From a virus, in the IMG/VR virus record IMGVR_UViG_3300025168_000448, positions 1-29,042 of that record: 29,042 nucleotides of DNA; one strand, 5' to 3'. Positions 16,130 to 23,480 of the stretch are shown piece by piece. Every line of letters starts with the position of its first letter. Position 1 is the first letter of the stretch. The translations under genes were made by a program, and so were the position numbers. The notes under the pieces are model-generated. The model saw only the letters and a program-made list of their open reading frames with translations. It had not been told where the DNA came from and did no database searches.

Positions 16130-16914
16130 TGGCAGTTACTTTTGAAAATAGAATAACTAGTATCGGTGACCAACTTATGGTCAGAGGTACTTTCGCCGCT
16201 GCAGATACAACTATCGATTTAAGCCCCTACATGAGGGTTGTCGATAGCGTTAACATATTACCCGCTAGTGGAGGCACTACGCCAGTTATAGCCGCTACTG
16301 CTGATGTTACTGGTGCATTCAATATATCATTACCTGATGCGTGTCACCTCGATTCATTGACTGGTACAACCGTCACTTTGTTTGGAGGACAGACAGGTGT
16401 AGGTTCAATAACAGTTGCTGACGGAGATGCCGATGTAACTATGACAGAAAAACAAATAATTACAATTGTTTCTACTGACGGTACAAGTAAAGTATACGCA
16501 GTAATTGACGACAATGCAACCACCGTAGCCACAGCCGCTATTTTAGCAACAGACTCCGATGTTGGGGCAGGTGCCGCAGGTGCGGCCTTAGTCGGAGCGA
16601 TTGCAGTTGCAGTTAATACGACAGGTACTAAGGCGACACAGAATGCATTTTTAGTACAACTCAAAGCAGCAATAGAGCATGCTAATGGTCACAACGGTAA
16701 GATAGTAGTATCTGCCGTACCGGGTGCTGCTGATGGAGCGCAGTCAATCGTTCTAACTCAGAAAACACTTGCATCCGATGGAACATCGGGTAACGCCACT
16801 ATTACAAGTGATGTGCACGGTGTTGGAGGCGGAGGCGGTGGAGCCGTTGCAGGCTTCACAGGTACTGGTGCTACGGCAGCAGGTATATTTACAGCAATAG
16901 GGAGGAAGGGCTGA
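16129..16914 (+). CDS. Beta-rich virion protein, tandem family member 3 with inserted domain
   Basis: Begins MAVTFENRITSIGDQLMVRG, closely matching member 2, and ends GIFTAIGRKG. Between them residues about 105-245 form an extra domain beginning EKQIITIVSTDGTSKVYAVI, with a helix near KAAIEHANGHNGKIVVS and a Gly-rich stretch GGGGGGAVAG. I recall similar domains from structural proteins in marine viral metagenomes, but this was not checked. The extra domain makes the protein 261 residues, against 105-108 for its unexpanded relatives. GGAAGG upstream may serve as the ribosome site. Confidence 0.6.
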   Translation: MAVTFENRITSIGDQLMVRGTFAAADTTIDLSPYMRVVDSVNILPASGGTTPVIAATADVTGAFNISLPDACHLDSLTGTTVTLFGGQTGVGSITVADGDADVTMTEKQIITIVSTDGTSKVYAVIDDNATTVATAAILATDSDVGAGAAGAALVGAIAVAVNTTGTKATQNAFLVQLKAAIEHANGHNGKIVVSAVPGAADGAQSIVLTQKTLASDGTSGNATITSDVHGVGGGGGGAVAGFTGTGATAAGIFTAIGRKG

Positions 16915-17231
16915 TGGTAGTTACTTTCGATAACCCGACTAATGTAAACGGCCTTGTAGTTGTAGCCTTCAAGTCAACTGCAGGTGCAACGGCTTCTATT
17001 GATGTTAGTACTTACATGAATGAGATTTTTCAAGTTCATGTTAATCCCATTGGCGGTGCAACATTCACACTCGCCCCTCTTAGCGGAGGTGCCCCTACTC
17101 CGATTAACATACCTATATTCACAGAGTGGGCAGGTACAACAGTTACACTTAAAGTAACAAACCAAGATACAGGTGTAGTAAGTGCTACAATAGGCGCCTC
17201 TACATCAGGGATAGTAATAGGAAGGAAGTGA
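16914..17231 (+). CDS. Beta-rich virion protein, tandem family member 4 (core form)
   Basis: This 105-residue protein shows the family pattern again: MVVTFDNPTNVNGLVVVAF, then ATASIDVSTYMNEIFQVHV, ending GIVIGRK. The IDVSTYM segment matches IDLSPYM of member 3. The start ATG overlaps the upstream stop (TGATG) and GGAGGAAGG lies just before it. The function is unknown; it is likely a virion subunit, like its neighbours. Confidence 0.6.
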   Translation: MVVTFDNPTNVNGLVVVAFKSTAGATASIDVSTYMNEIFQVHVNPIGGATFTLAPLSGGAPTPINIPIFTEWAGTTVTLKVTNQDTGVVSATIGASTSGIVIGRK

Positions 17232-17235
17232 TTAG

Positions 17236-17427
17236 ATGGCAACATTAGAACCAAAGTTCAAACTGGTAGGACCTTATTCTCCTAGACAATTTTCAAATAC
17301 GACCACATTGCTGGCTTTGATAGAAAGCGATGTAGGTACATTGACTGGCATCACTACCTCTAGCCTAGTAGCATCAGACCCAATGCTAGTTTTAGGGAAT
17401 TATTATATTTTAATCACATTCCTTTGA
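17236..17427 (+). CDS. Small protein of unknown function
   Basis: This 63-residue protein has a polar N-terminal half (LEPKFKLVGPYSPRQFSN) and a hydrophobic end (MLVLGNYYILITFL). It is not recognised. It starts 4 nt after the preceding stop, with GGAAGG upstream. The stop is part of another TGAGGTGA element (17425-17432). The tight packing supports it being real. The hydrophobic end is too short for a confident membrane anchor and could be a packing strand. Confidence 0.5.
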   Translation: MATLEPKFKLVGPYSPRQFSNTTTLLALIESDVGTLTGITTSSLVASDPMLVLGNYYILITFL

Positions 17428-17436
17428 GGTGATTAA

Positions 17437-17721
17437 GTGGAAGGATTCGGTAGCCTTGGTCTTGATGACATACAGCGCTTAGAGAAGCGTGGTATTCGCC
17501 TTAACGAATCATACGGCGCATCAGTCAGAACTAACGAAGATAAGCCCTTAGACGGCCTCACTCTCAAGCAAAGGAATCGTAACAAGAACGCAGGTGATGT
17601 ACTGAACATTGGTTCAGGCACTCGGTGCAAGGGTTGCGGTATGCTTTACTTTTGTTGGGTTGACAAGTGTAGAACTTGTGGAGCCCACATCGATTTCAAT
17701 TTAGGCAAGAAGGAGATGTAA
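17437..17721 (+). CDS. Small zinc-ribbon protein
   Basis: This 94-residue protein starts with GTG, set by GAGGTGAT (17426-17433). Its basic middle (KQRNRNKNAGD) leads to a zinc-ribbon-like motif: C64-x2-C67 and C78-x2-C81, with an extra C73. It is one of several Cys-rich elements among the structural genes of this window. It may bind nucleic acid or another protein during neck assembly. Lying between the beta-rich family and the connector gives no decisive clue. The function is unknown. Confidence 0.65.
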   Translation: MEGFGSLGLDDIQRLEKRGIRLNESYGASVRTNEDKPLDGLTLKQRNRNKNAGDVLNIGSGTRCKGCGMLYFCWVDKCRTCGAHIDFNLGKKEM

Positions 17722-17724
17722 TCT

Positions 17725-17763
17725 TTGGCGACAGGGTTATTGAAGAGTTATAGCGTGGCTTAG
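17725..17763 (+). CDS. Possible 12-codon leader peptide
   Basis: TTG at 17725 lies 8 nt after AAGGAGAT (17709-17716) and opens a 12-codon frame, MATGLLKSYSVA. It ends 16 nt before the next gene's start. It fills most of the gap after the zinc-ribbon gene and could couple translation to the connector gene. There is nothing else to support it. Confidence 0.2.
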   Translation: MATGLLKSYSVA

Positions 17764-17779
17764 GTGAGGGGAATGAAAC

Positions 17780-19519
17780 ATGCCAGCAGTATTCTCTCCC
17801 GGTGAGGCTGAAACAAGACCTCTTGACCCTGATGGCATAGTGTACACCACCGCTCAAAAAGTAGCAGACTTACTTGGTATTGGACCGGGCGAAGCAGTTT
17901 TAGCAAGTGGCGATACCGTCGACAACGCTGTGTTTGTAACTGGTGCAGATTACCGAGCGCATGGCTTTTCAGTAGGAGACACTATCCTAGTTTACAGTGA
18001 CGCATACCCTATTGGTTTTACGGGAGAAATCACTACTATTGTTAGTGGAGGTAACAATGGCGTAAAACTTAATCTAATTGACATAAATGGTTCCGGCAGT
18101 GCTACGATTGCTTCACATGTTGACTTGACAGATGTGTTCGTAGCAGACAATACTTACATTCAAAATCAAGCGGCATTTACCAACGGCAAGACTCGTGGAA
18201 TGAAGAAATCTATAGTCGAGCAGCGCATCAAAGAGGTGCAAGACCGCATCGACAACATTACTCACAACGCTTGGAGACCTTATCTCGCAGTCGCAGAATA
18301 CATCAATTTCGACACATACAAGCCTTACCGAAGGCGATACTATACAGATTATGTCGGTACATCTCCTCTTCTATTCAGAAATGTTCAACAGGTTCTGCGC
18401 CTAGAAGTATGGCAAGGTGACGATTACAGAGAACTTGCTAGTGCAGAGGCTAGGTTGAACATGTTAGATTTCAGAGGGATGGCTGGAGGTGCACTTGCAC
18501 TTTGCCCCGGAGGGGGAGGCTTTGCTAAACTGGCTGTAGGTGTAGGTACTCAGCAATGGGATGCTGACTTCAACAAAGTTACCACCGCCCAAAATCTTGC
18601 AGACTTAATCAACGAAGAGGACAGGACTAGCAGAGGTGCTGTGAGTTTTACTACCGCTACTGCTGCTTCAGGTAACGCTAGTCCGGGCGGGACAACCTAT
18701 ACTCAACCCGGAGCATCGGGGAATGTAAATGTCAATGTGAGTGACGAGTTCTTGGCTTCGGCTAATTCTGACTATGGTAACGGTAAGATGAAAATTACTA
18801 GCATGCAACAAACCAAAGGTGGGGAAACTGCTACTATTGCTGTCAGCGATTTAACTAAAGTACAAATCTCTCAAACGACTTCGGTGACTAAAACTGGTGT
18901 CTTAAATGTGTCCGGGGGTGACGGTAGTTACACTATGACCTTTACCGACTCTTCTGACTTTGTAGATTTTGGACTGGTGACTGTTCCCGGTGAAAGTGGT
19001 ACAACTTTAGGAATTGTAGGTTACAGAACCAACAGTGGCACTGTGCTGGCTGGAGGTTATTTGCTACACGGAAACTTGCCGGGTAACGGTACATTTACTG
19101 TCACTCAACACAAGTTCAAGACTGACATAGGCGCTCAATCCACAGGCTCAACTACAATCGTAGACGCAGTCACAGGAGAAACTACAGTCGAAACACAAGG
19201 TGGAGTAGGCGAGCAAGCGAGGCTGGGCGACTGGTGGCTAGACTCAGAAATGGGAATTATCTACTTCAACAACTCTTATCCATTCTTTGAGTGGAACGCT
19301 GTCAAGGCTACTTACATTTACGGAGAGCGCTATTTAGAAAAGGCTATTCAAGAAGCGGCTACCAAGATGGTCGCAGCCGATTTACTCATGTCTGATGACC
19401 GCTCGGTACTGATACCCGAAGGCTCTCAGAATGTTGACCTTGGGTCTAAAATACAGTTGTACAGAAAGCAAGCAATGGAAATACTAAGTCGCTACAAAGA
19501 AGTGGTGGCATTCTCATGA
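17780..19519 (+). CDS. Head-tail connector (gp6-like) with large inserted beta domains
   Basis: The ends match a head-tail connector of the HK97 gp6 kind: an N-terminal helix VYTTAQKVADLLGIG, helices around RIKEVQDRIDNITHNAWRPY, a beta region RNVQQVLRLEVWQGDD, and a C-terminal helix pair after VKATYIYGERYLEKAIQEAA. Family members are usually about 100-250 residues; this one has 579. The excess comes from a beta module at about 38-105 (HGFSVGDTILVYSDAYPIGF) and a large Thr/Gly/Ser-rich insertion at about 250-480. It would join the portal to the tail. ATG 17780 has GGTGAGGGG upstream. The stop overlaps the next start (ATGA). Confidence 0.7.
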   Translation: MPAVFSPGEAETRPLDPDGIVYTTAQKVADLLGIGPGEAVLASGDTVDNAVFVTGADYRAHGFSVGDTILVYSDAYPIGFTGEITTIVSGGNNGVKLNLIDINGSGSATIASHVDLTDVFVADNTYIQNQAAFTNGKTRGMKKSIVEQRIKEVQDRIDNITHNAWRPYLAVAEYINFDTYKPYRRRYYTDYVGTSPLLFRNVQQVLRLEVWQGDDYRELASAEARLNMLDFRGMAGGALALCPGGGGFAKLAVGVGTQQWDADFNKVTTAQNLADLINEEDRTSRGAVSFTTATAASGNASPGGTTYTQPGASGNVNVNVSDEFLASANSDYGNGKMKITSMQQTKGGETATIAVSDLTKVQISQTTSVTKTGVLNVSGGDGSYTMTFTDSSDFVDFGLVTVPGESGTTLGIVGYRTNSGTVLAGGYLLHGNLPGNGTFTVTQHKFKTDIGAQSTGSTTIVDAVTGETTVETQGGVGEQARLGDWWLDSEMGIIYFNNSYPFFEWNAVKATYIYGERYLEKAIQEAATKMVAADLLMSDDRSVLIPEGSQNVDLGSKIQLYRKQAMEILSRYKEVVAFS

Positions 19520-19989
19520 CGGCTACATGGAAGGAGCCGCTTGAGACAGTTGTTGATATGCTAAAGGCTAACTTTGCTGCCAGCGATTCTACTGGCTGGA
19601 ACAGAGCAAACTCTGACAATATCAAACCAATAGTATTGGATATAGCCAGCGAAGGACCTGAGCGTGGTAAGCGTTTGGACTTAGAGCGTAGTGACTATAT
19701 CCTATGCTATGAAACTGCACTTAACGAAGAAGTCCCTGACCTATTCTATAATTTCGTCACAACTCGTGTAAACATCACAGTAGACATGAGGACCGCAAAG
19801 GGTCGCTCAAGGTTGCGTAAAATGGAAGATGAGATGCGTCGCATAATCCATGTGTCACGAAAGGGAGATGGGGCTAACTTTGACCGTATGATTCTCAAGA
19901 CTCGTACTGACTTGAGTGACAGAACTAAGAAACTATTCAGACATACATTCCAAGTAGAAGTAGTGATACTTGCGGAGGCGATACCATGA
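19516..19989 (+). CDS. Tail completion or neck protein
   Basis: This 157-residue protein lies between connector and tail tube, where tail-terminator or neck proteins normally sit. It has an N-terminal helix (PLETVVDMLKANF), strands around SDYILCYETAL and RVNITVDMRT, then helix KGRSRLRKMEDEMRRIIHVS and a final strand KLFRHTFQVEVVILAE. The pattern of strand, Arg-rich helix and strand is typical of tail completion proteins in siphoviruses and archaeal tailed viruses. Both ends overlap neighbours by 4 nt (ATGA), indicating translational coupling. The call rests on position and pattern, not on a conserved motif. Confidence 0.6.
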   Translation: MTATWKEPLETVVDMLKANFAASDSTGWNRANSDNIKPIVLDIASEGPERGKRLDLERSDYILCYETALNEEVPDLFYNFVTTRVNITVDMRTAKGRSRLRKMEDEMRRIIHVSRKGDGANFDRMILKTRTDLSDRTKKLFRHTFQVEVVILAEAIP

Positions 19990-22052
19990 GTGGGTTTGGC
20001 GCACATTACAAGGGAGATGTCTCGGAAGTCACTATGGGTCACGAGACTGGCCTGCACTTAGAGCACGGTCAGCCTTTTACATGGGTCGCTACCAACTACA
20101 CAGACTATACAGAAATTGTCTTTGGTGGGGCAGTTGGGAGTGTGAACGGTACAATAGGCCGTCACAGCACCACTGGTGTCCTGTCTGTGCCTGTGGGCAT
20201 GTTGATTGGAACTAAACTCACTTTTCATGGTACCAGTGGTAATTTTGCAAGTCACTATTATGACGGTCTGAATGGCAAGATTTTCAGCATTGTAGACCAT
20301 ACATTTGACACATATACTAAGATTAAGATTGTACCTGCACTGGGTGGGACCGTTAGTAGTTCCAGTACTGATATAATTTTCATTCATTCTTTAGGTATAC
20401 CTACGATTACGGCAAGCACCGAGTTTTCACTAAACTCTCAGGCTAAAGTTTCCAAGGAGATTAGTCTAATAGACCAGTTCGTAGGGCTGGCTTCTTTCAT
20501 GACTTTACCTGACACAAAGGTTGACATTCATAAATACCATGTCGTGGGACTTGGTAGACAAGCAGCAGTACAGCAGACAGGTAAAGTGCATCATATGGGC
20601 GGAGCGCTTGAGATGCCGTTACATAACGCCCGCTGGCTATACTACAGTCTCGGTAGAGAAGTCGTAGACGCTTACAACTGTGGCAGGCTGTTAGGTACAG
20701 ACCAAACAGATTTCACCTACACAGTGTCTCCGGGTCAAACTTACATTGACATTCCTGACATGGGCTTCGGCTCAGTTACATTAAACCTGACAGCAGGTGA
20801 CCCTAGTTACGCTGTCGGCAAGTATATCATGATAAAGGACTCTACAAGAAGTCCCACTACAACATACAAAGCACCTTCTTTGGCTACTAACAAGTACTGG
20901 CCTCCGGGCGCCAATCTTGCATCTCCAAACAGCACTTTAGGCTCAGACGCTCATCACTTTGAGTGGTCAGAGACAAGCGAGTGCAGGCGCATAGTTGCAG
21001 TCGAGGCTTTATCCAGTGGCTTTAGAGTATTCGTAGATGACCCTTGGCAATTTGCTCACTCAAACGACCCTGTGGGAATTAGAAAGTATGACGCTGATGG
21101 AACTAACGGACCTCATATATTATCTTCTAAATTAATCAAATGGCCTGTAAGAAAACTATTCTTTTCAGCAGATACTATTCCTTCCTTCTGTATAGAGCAC
21201 AGTATTAGAAACAGAGATGTAGGGTCTTATTCTGCTGAAACAGGAGACGGTGTAAATGCACCGGGCGGCTCTACAGACAGTAAGCAACTGACTCGTATCT
21301 TTAGAGGCTGCAAAGTAGTAGAATGGGAATTGTCCTCAACTGTAGACGCTGAACTCAAGTACAGGTGCATCTTTGATGCGCTCTCCTGTTATACAGACAC
21401 AGGTAGACTTGAGGCGTCTAACAAGGGAGACAGGTATAATTCTCATCGTATGTTCCAAAATGTCGCTACTGACGAGGCATCAAGAAAATCATCCGGTATA
21501 GCGAGCGGTACAGAGAAACCGTTTATGTTTTACAACGGAAGCGTAGAAGCGTTTGGCTCTAGTTTAGGGTATGTAAGTGCGTTTGAATTGAGAGGTAAGA
21601 CTGGAGTAGAAGTGTTCCATACAATCCAAAGCAACCCTGTTGCAGAAAGCACAGATACTGACACAGGACTAAGCCTCAAACAAGTACCTTACGGTGGTAC
21701 ACGAAATGCTTCAATTATCCGTGAAGGTCGTGAAGAGTTTGAGATGGAAATAGATGTAGTCTTAACTGACGCTACCTTATTCCATCAACTCAGAAGTCAC
21801 ATTGAGCAGAGTGGTACAGTCGGCTCGACTGGAAATCTAATTCATCTTTACTTTACTAAGCCAGTAACGGCTGCTGCTAACCTATCATCTGATAATACGG
21901 CTGTACAGTCTCTAAGAATCCTCATAGACGATTATATGATAGTCTCCGCTCCTATACCTGTCCCTGACGACAAGGGACTTTTGCATTCAAAGATTAGGCT
22001 AGAGCCTAGGAATATGAAAATAATTAGCGAAGATACGCTTTACCACTGTTGA
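19986..22052 (+). CDS. Major tail tube-like protein, expanded (688 aa)
   Basis: Position, just before the chaperone pair, and features point to the tail tube. LEMPLHNARWLYYSLGREV resembles the loop-helix of tube proteins, KPFMFYNGSVEAFGSSLGYV resembles the tube beta-sandwich, and a final segment FEMEIDVVLTDATLFHQLRS precedes the last strands. Tube proteins usually have 150-350 residues. Here insertions enlarge it, including a beta module at about 50-135 (VGMLIGTKLTFHG through KIFSIVDHTF) and a long loop near 250-350. Such expansion could decorate the tube surface. The start ATG overlaps the upstream stop. Confidence 0.65.
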   Translation: MSGFGAHYKGDVSEVTMGHETGLHLEHGQPFTWVATNYTDYTEIVFGGAVGSVNGTIGRHSTTGVLSVPVGMLIGTKLTFHGTSGNFASHYYDGLNGKIFSIVDHTFDTYTKIKIVPALGGTVSSSSTDIIFIHSLGIPTITASTEFSLNSQAKVSKEISLIDQFVGLASFMTLPDTKVDIHKYHVVGLGRQAAVQQTGKVHHMGGALEMPLHNARWLYYSLGREVVDAYNCGRLLGTDQTDFTYTVSPGQTYIDIPDMGFGSVTLNLTAGDPSYAVGKYIMIKDSTRSPTTTYKAPSLATNKYWPPGANLASPNSTLGSDAHHFEWSETSECRRIVAVEALSSGFRVFVDDPWQFAHSNDPVGIRKYDADGTNGPHILSSKLIKWPVRKLFFSADTIPSFCIEHSIRNRDVGSYSAETGDGVNAPGGSTDSKQLTRIFRGCKVVEWELSSTVDAELKYRCIFDALSCYTDTGRLEASNKGDRYNSHRMFQNVATDEASRKSSGIASGTEKPFMFYNGSVEAFGSSLGYVSAFELRGKTGVEVFHTIQSNPVAESTDTDTGLSLKQVPYGGTRNASIIREGREEFEMEIDVVLTDATLFHQLRSHIEQSGTVGSTGNLIHLYFTKPVTAAANLSSDNTAVQSLRILIDDYMIVSAPIPVPDDKGLLHSKIRLEPRNMKIISEDTLYHC

Positions 22053-22061
22053 GATGATACT

Positions 22062-22277
22062 ATGCCATTGAAGATTTGGAAAAACCTTCACTCGCCTGTA
22101 GTAGACGACTTAGTAGATGACGAAGAAGAAGAGGGAGGAGACTACCTTTTCGACCCCGAAGCAGGGAAGGCCAGCGATGACCCGTTTGCCCACCTTGCTG
22201 ATAAGGGCGCCCCCTCAGATGAGGCTGCGTCCGACGATAAAGAAGTGAGTAAGTATGTTACAGGAGAAGAAGAATAA
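22062..22277 (+). CDS. Small acidic protein, unknown
   Basis: This 71-residue protein is extremely acidic: DDLVDDEEEEGGDYLFDPEA in the first half, and ending EVSKYVTGEEE. It is probably disordered. It lies between the tail tube and the chaperones and overlaps the next gene by 23 nt. GAGATGAT before ATG is an acceptable ribosome site. It could be a tail assembly accessory protein; no family is recognised. Confidence 0.55.
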   Translation: MPLKIWKNLHSPVVDDLVDDEEEEGGDYLFDPEAGKASDDPFAHLADKGAPSDEAASDDKEVSKYVTGEEE

Positions 22278-22590
22278 ACTAGAGATAGATAGCCAGCCCT
22301 TAGAAATTACAGCAAAACGCTTGACATTCTTTGATGTCCAAGCAGTGGCGCCGTTACTAATGGACGGTACAATGGACTTTTCTCAATACTGGCGACATGC
22401 TTTCATTCACTGGCTTACCTATTCAGACCCCGATGGTAATGTAGCCTCACTCAATATAGACACGCTGTCCCCTATGGATGGGGCGAAACTAAGCGCTCTT
22501 TTGCCGCAACCCAATGAAGTTATGGGATGGTTAGTTTTTCGGGAGGCGAAGTCGGAGACATCAAAGGGTTCATCCACGGGAGACCAGTAA
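22255..22590 (+). CDS. Tail assembly chaperone G-like protein
   Basis: This 111-residue, soluble alpha/beta protein (RLTFFDVQAVAPLL; FSQYWRHAFIHWLTYSD; FREAKSETSKGSSTGDQ) lies between the tail tube and tape-measure-like genes, the fixed place of the G/T chaperones. The frame overlaps a second frame at -1, with slippery heptamer AAAGGGT seven codons before the stop. G products normally coat the tape measure during tail assembly and are absent from the virion. Start ATG 22255 lies inside the preceding gene and has no strong ribosome site, so translation is probably coupled. Confidence 0.75.
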   Translation: MLQEKKNKLEIDSQPLEITAKRLTFFDVQAVAPLLMDGTMDFSQYWRHAFIHWLTYSDPDGNVASLNIDTLSPMDGAKLSALLPQPNEVMGWLVFREAKSETSKGSSTGDQ

Positions 22591-22799
22591 CTGAACGGCT
22601 TCGCTTTCAAAAAGAAGGAATGGAATACTTACTAATGACACACTACGGAATGGGACTAAAGGAGGTCAGAGATTTGGACATAGACGACGCTAAGCAACTT
22701 TTGTACTGGGCACAGGCTATGCAAGGGGAAGAGCAGGCTTCAGAAAACAAAGTCTACTTGGGCTATGACTCTGTCCCACCACTGGAGAGAGATAGATGA
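22527..22799 (+). CDS. T domain of the tail chaperone, made as a G-T frameshift fusion
   Basis: The -1 frame is open from before 22527 to TGA 22797-22799. Its useful part begins after the slippery site (FIHGRPVTERLRFQKEGMEY) and is helical (LKEVRDLDIDDAKQLLYWAQ). The predicted fusion is about 181 residues: 105 from the G frame and 76 from this frame. In the lambda model the T part brings the fusion to the tail tube protein. The ATG at 22527 has no ribosome site, so separate translation is unlikely. The stop overlaps the next start (ATGA). Confidence 0.7.
   Translation: MVSFSGGEVGDIKGFIHGRPVTERLRFQKEGMEYLLMTHYGMGLKEVRDLDIDDAKQLLYWAQAMQGEEQASENKVYLGYDSVPPLERDR
22563..22569 (+). other. -1 programmed ribosomal frameshift site (A AAG GGT)
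   Basis: AAAGGGT fits the X XXY YYZ rule exactly in the reading frame of the G-like gene (codons TCA AAG GGT). A -1 slip moves ribosomes into the frame that runs to 22799. It lies inside the overlap of the two frames, 18 nt before the zero-frame stop TAA. The known lambda site is GGGAAAG. I did not find a clear downstream stimulatory structure by eye. Confidence 0.75.
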
Positions 22800-22990
22800 C
22801 TACTGTTACATGTTTGGTCTGCAATAGCCAAGAAATGGAAATTGATACTGTAATCATGCAGGGTAAATGGAGTCGCTTACTTAATTATTCAAACAAGAAG
22901 TACAATGCGATAAGTTGCAAAGATTGTGGATATACAATGTTATTCAAGCAAAGTTCTAAGTTCAACATACTTGAGGCCATAATGGGGTGA
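22796..22990 (+). CDS. Zn-ribbon protein resembling DUF2082
   Basis: This 64-residue protein has two Cys pairs, C6-x2-C9 (TCLVCN) and C41-x2-C44 (SCKDCGYTMLFK), spaced about 32 residues apart. The arrangement is like the DUF2082 'nucleic-acid-binding Zn-ribbon' family: a first knuckle, a Gly-containing strand before a phrase like LLNYSNKKYNAIS, and a CxxCGYT ending. These are usually cellular proteins of unknown role. Here it is translationally coupled to the chaperone gene (ATGA) and precedes the tape-measure-like gene. That suggests a tail assembly role, but the family resemblance is by eye only. Confidence 0.6.
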   Translation: MTTVTCLVCNSQEMEIDTVIMQGKWSRLLNYSNKKYNAISCKDCGYTMLFKQSSKFNILEAIMG

Positions 22991-22995
22991 ATAGA

Positions 22996-23478
22996 ATGGT
23001 GAACGGCGAAATAGACCCACGCTCCGTTGATGCAATGGAGAACTTCAAGAAATACAGCGAAGATGCAAGTAAGAATATGAAGGCGCTGCAAACCCAAATG
23101 GACAAGTTCACCAACAGCATGTCTATGACCAAAGCACATAGTACCGACCTCAGAGAATCTCTCAGACAAATGGGTGGTATAGAGCCATTCAAGCAAATGG
23201 AAGAGTCAATCAAAGGTGTCCAAGAAGGTCTTGAAAAAACCAAGTCTACTCGCCAAACTCCTCAAGCAAATACTGCAGAAAGGCGACCCTTAGGTAATTC
23301 CCCTAGTCAAGAAGAGCAGGGTAATGTCACTGTCAATCTAAGAATAGATGTCAGTGGAGTTACAGACAGAACTGACAAAAGGTCACTTGCAAAAGAAATC
23401 AGTGCAATGGTTACCAAAGAATTACGCTCTAAAATAGGCGGACCGCTTAGCAGCAGCGGTTTTAGTAGGAGTGGTTGA
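22996..23478 (+). CDS. Short tape-measure-like tail protein
   Basis: It sits exactly where a tape measure gene is expected. The first 85 residues form a long helix or coiled coil (ENFKKYSEDASKNMKALQTQ onward). A Gln/Pro/Ser linker follows, then a segment NVTVNLRIDVSGVTDRTDKR with helix LAKEISAMVTKELRSKIGG, which resembles the C-terminal ends of tape measure proteins. It has only 160 residues, while tape measures usually exceed 600, and no transmembrane segment. ATG 22996 is chosen because GGGGTGA (22984-22990) is 5 nt upstream; GTG 22987 is an alternative. It may be a true minimal tape measure or only a remnant. Confidence 0.55.
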   Translation: MVNGEIDPRSVDAMENFKKYSEDASKNMKALQTQMDKFTNSMSMTKAHSTDLRESLRQMGGIEPFKQMEESIKGVQEGLEKTKSTRQTPQANTAERRPLGNSPSQEEQGNVTVNLRIDVSGVTDRTDKRSLAKEISAMVTKELRSKIGGPLSSSGFSRSG

Positions 23479-23480
23479 GT

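Noticed and set aside
16344-16664. A minus-strand open frame of about 106 codons, and similar ones at 10127-10531, 11916-12227 and 12894-13232
   Set aside because: They mirror low-complexity Ala/Thr/Val-rich or helical coding sequence on the + strand. Composition explains them.
22530-22540. The T-run GTTTTTC as the frameshift site
   Set aside because: In the reading frame it is GTT TTT C, so the P-site codon could not re-pair at -1. AAAGGGT at 22563 fits the rule fully.
22527-22590. Independent translation of the T frame from ATG 22527
   Set aside because: There is no ribosome site before it, and the canonical slippery heptamer in the correct register explains the overlap better.
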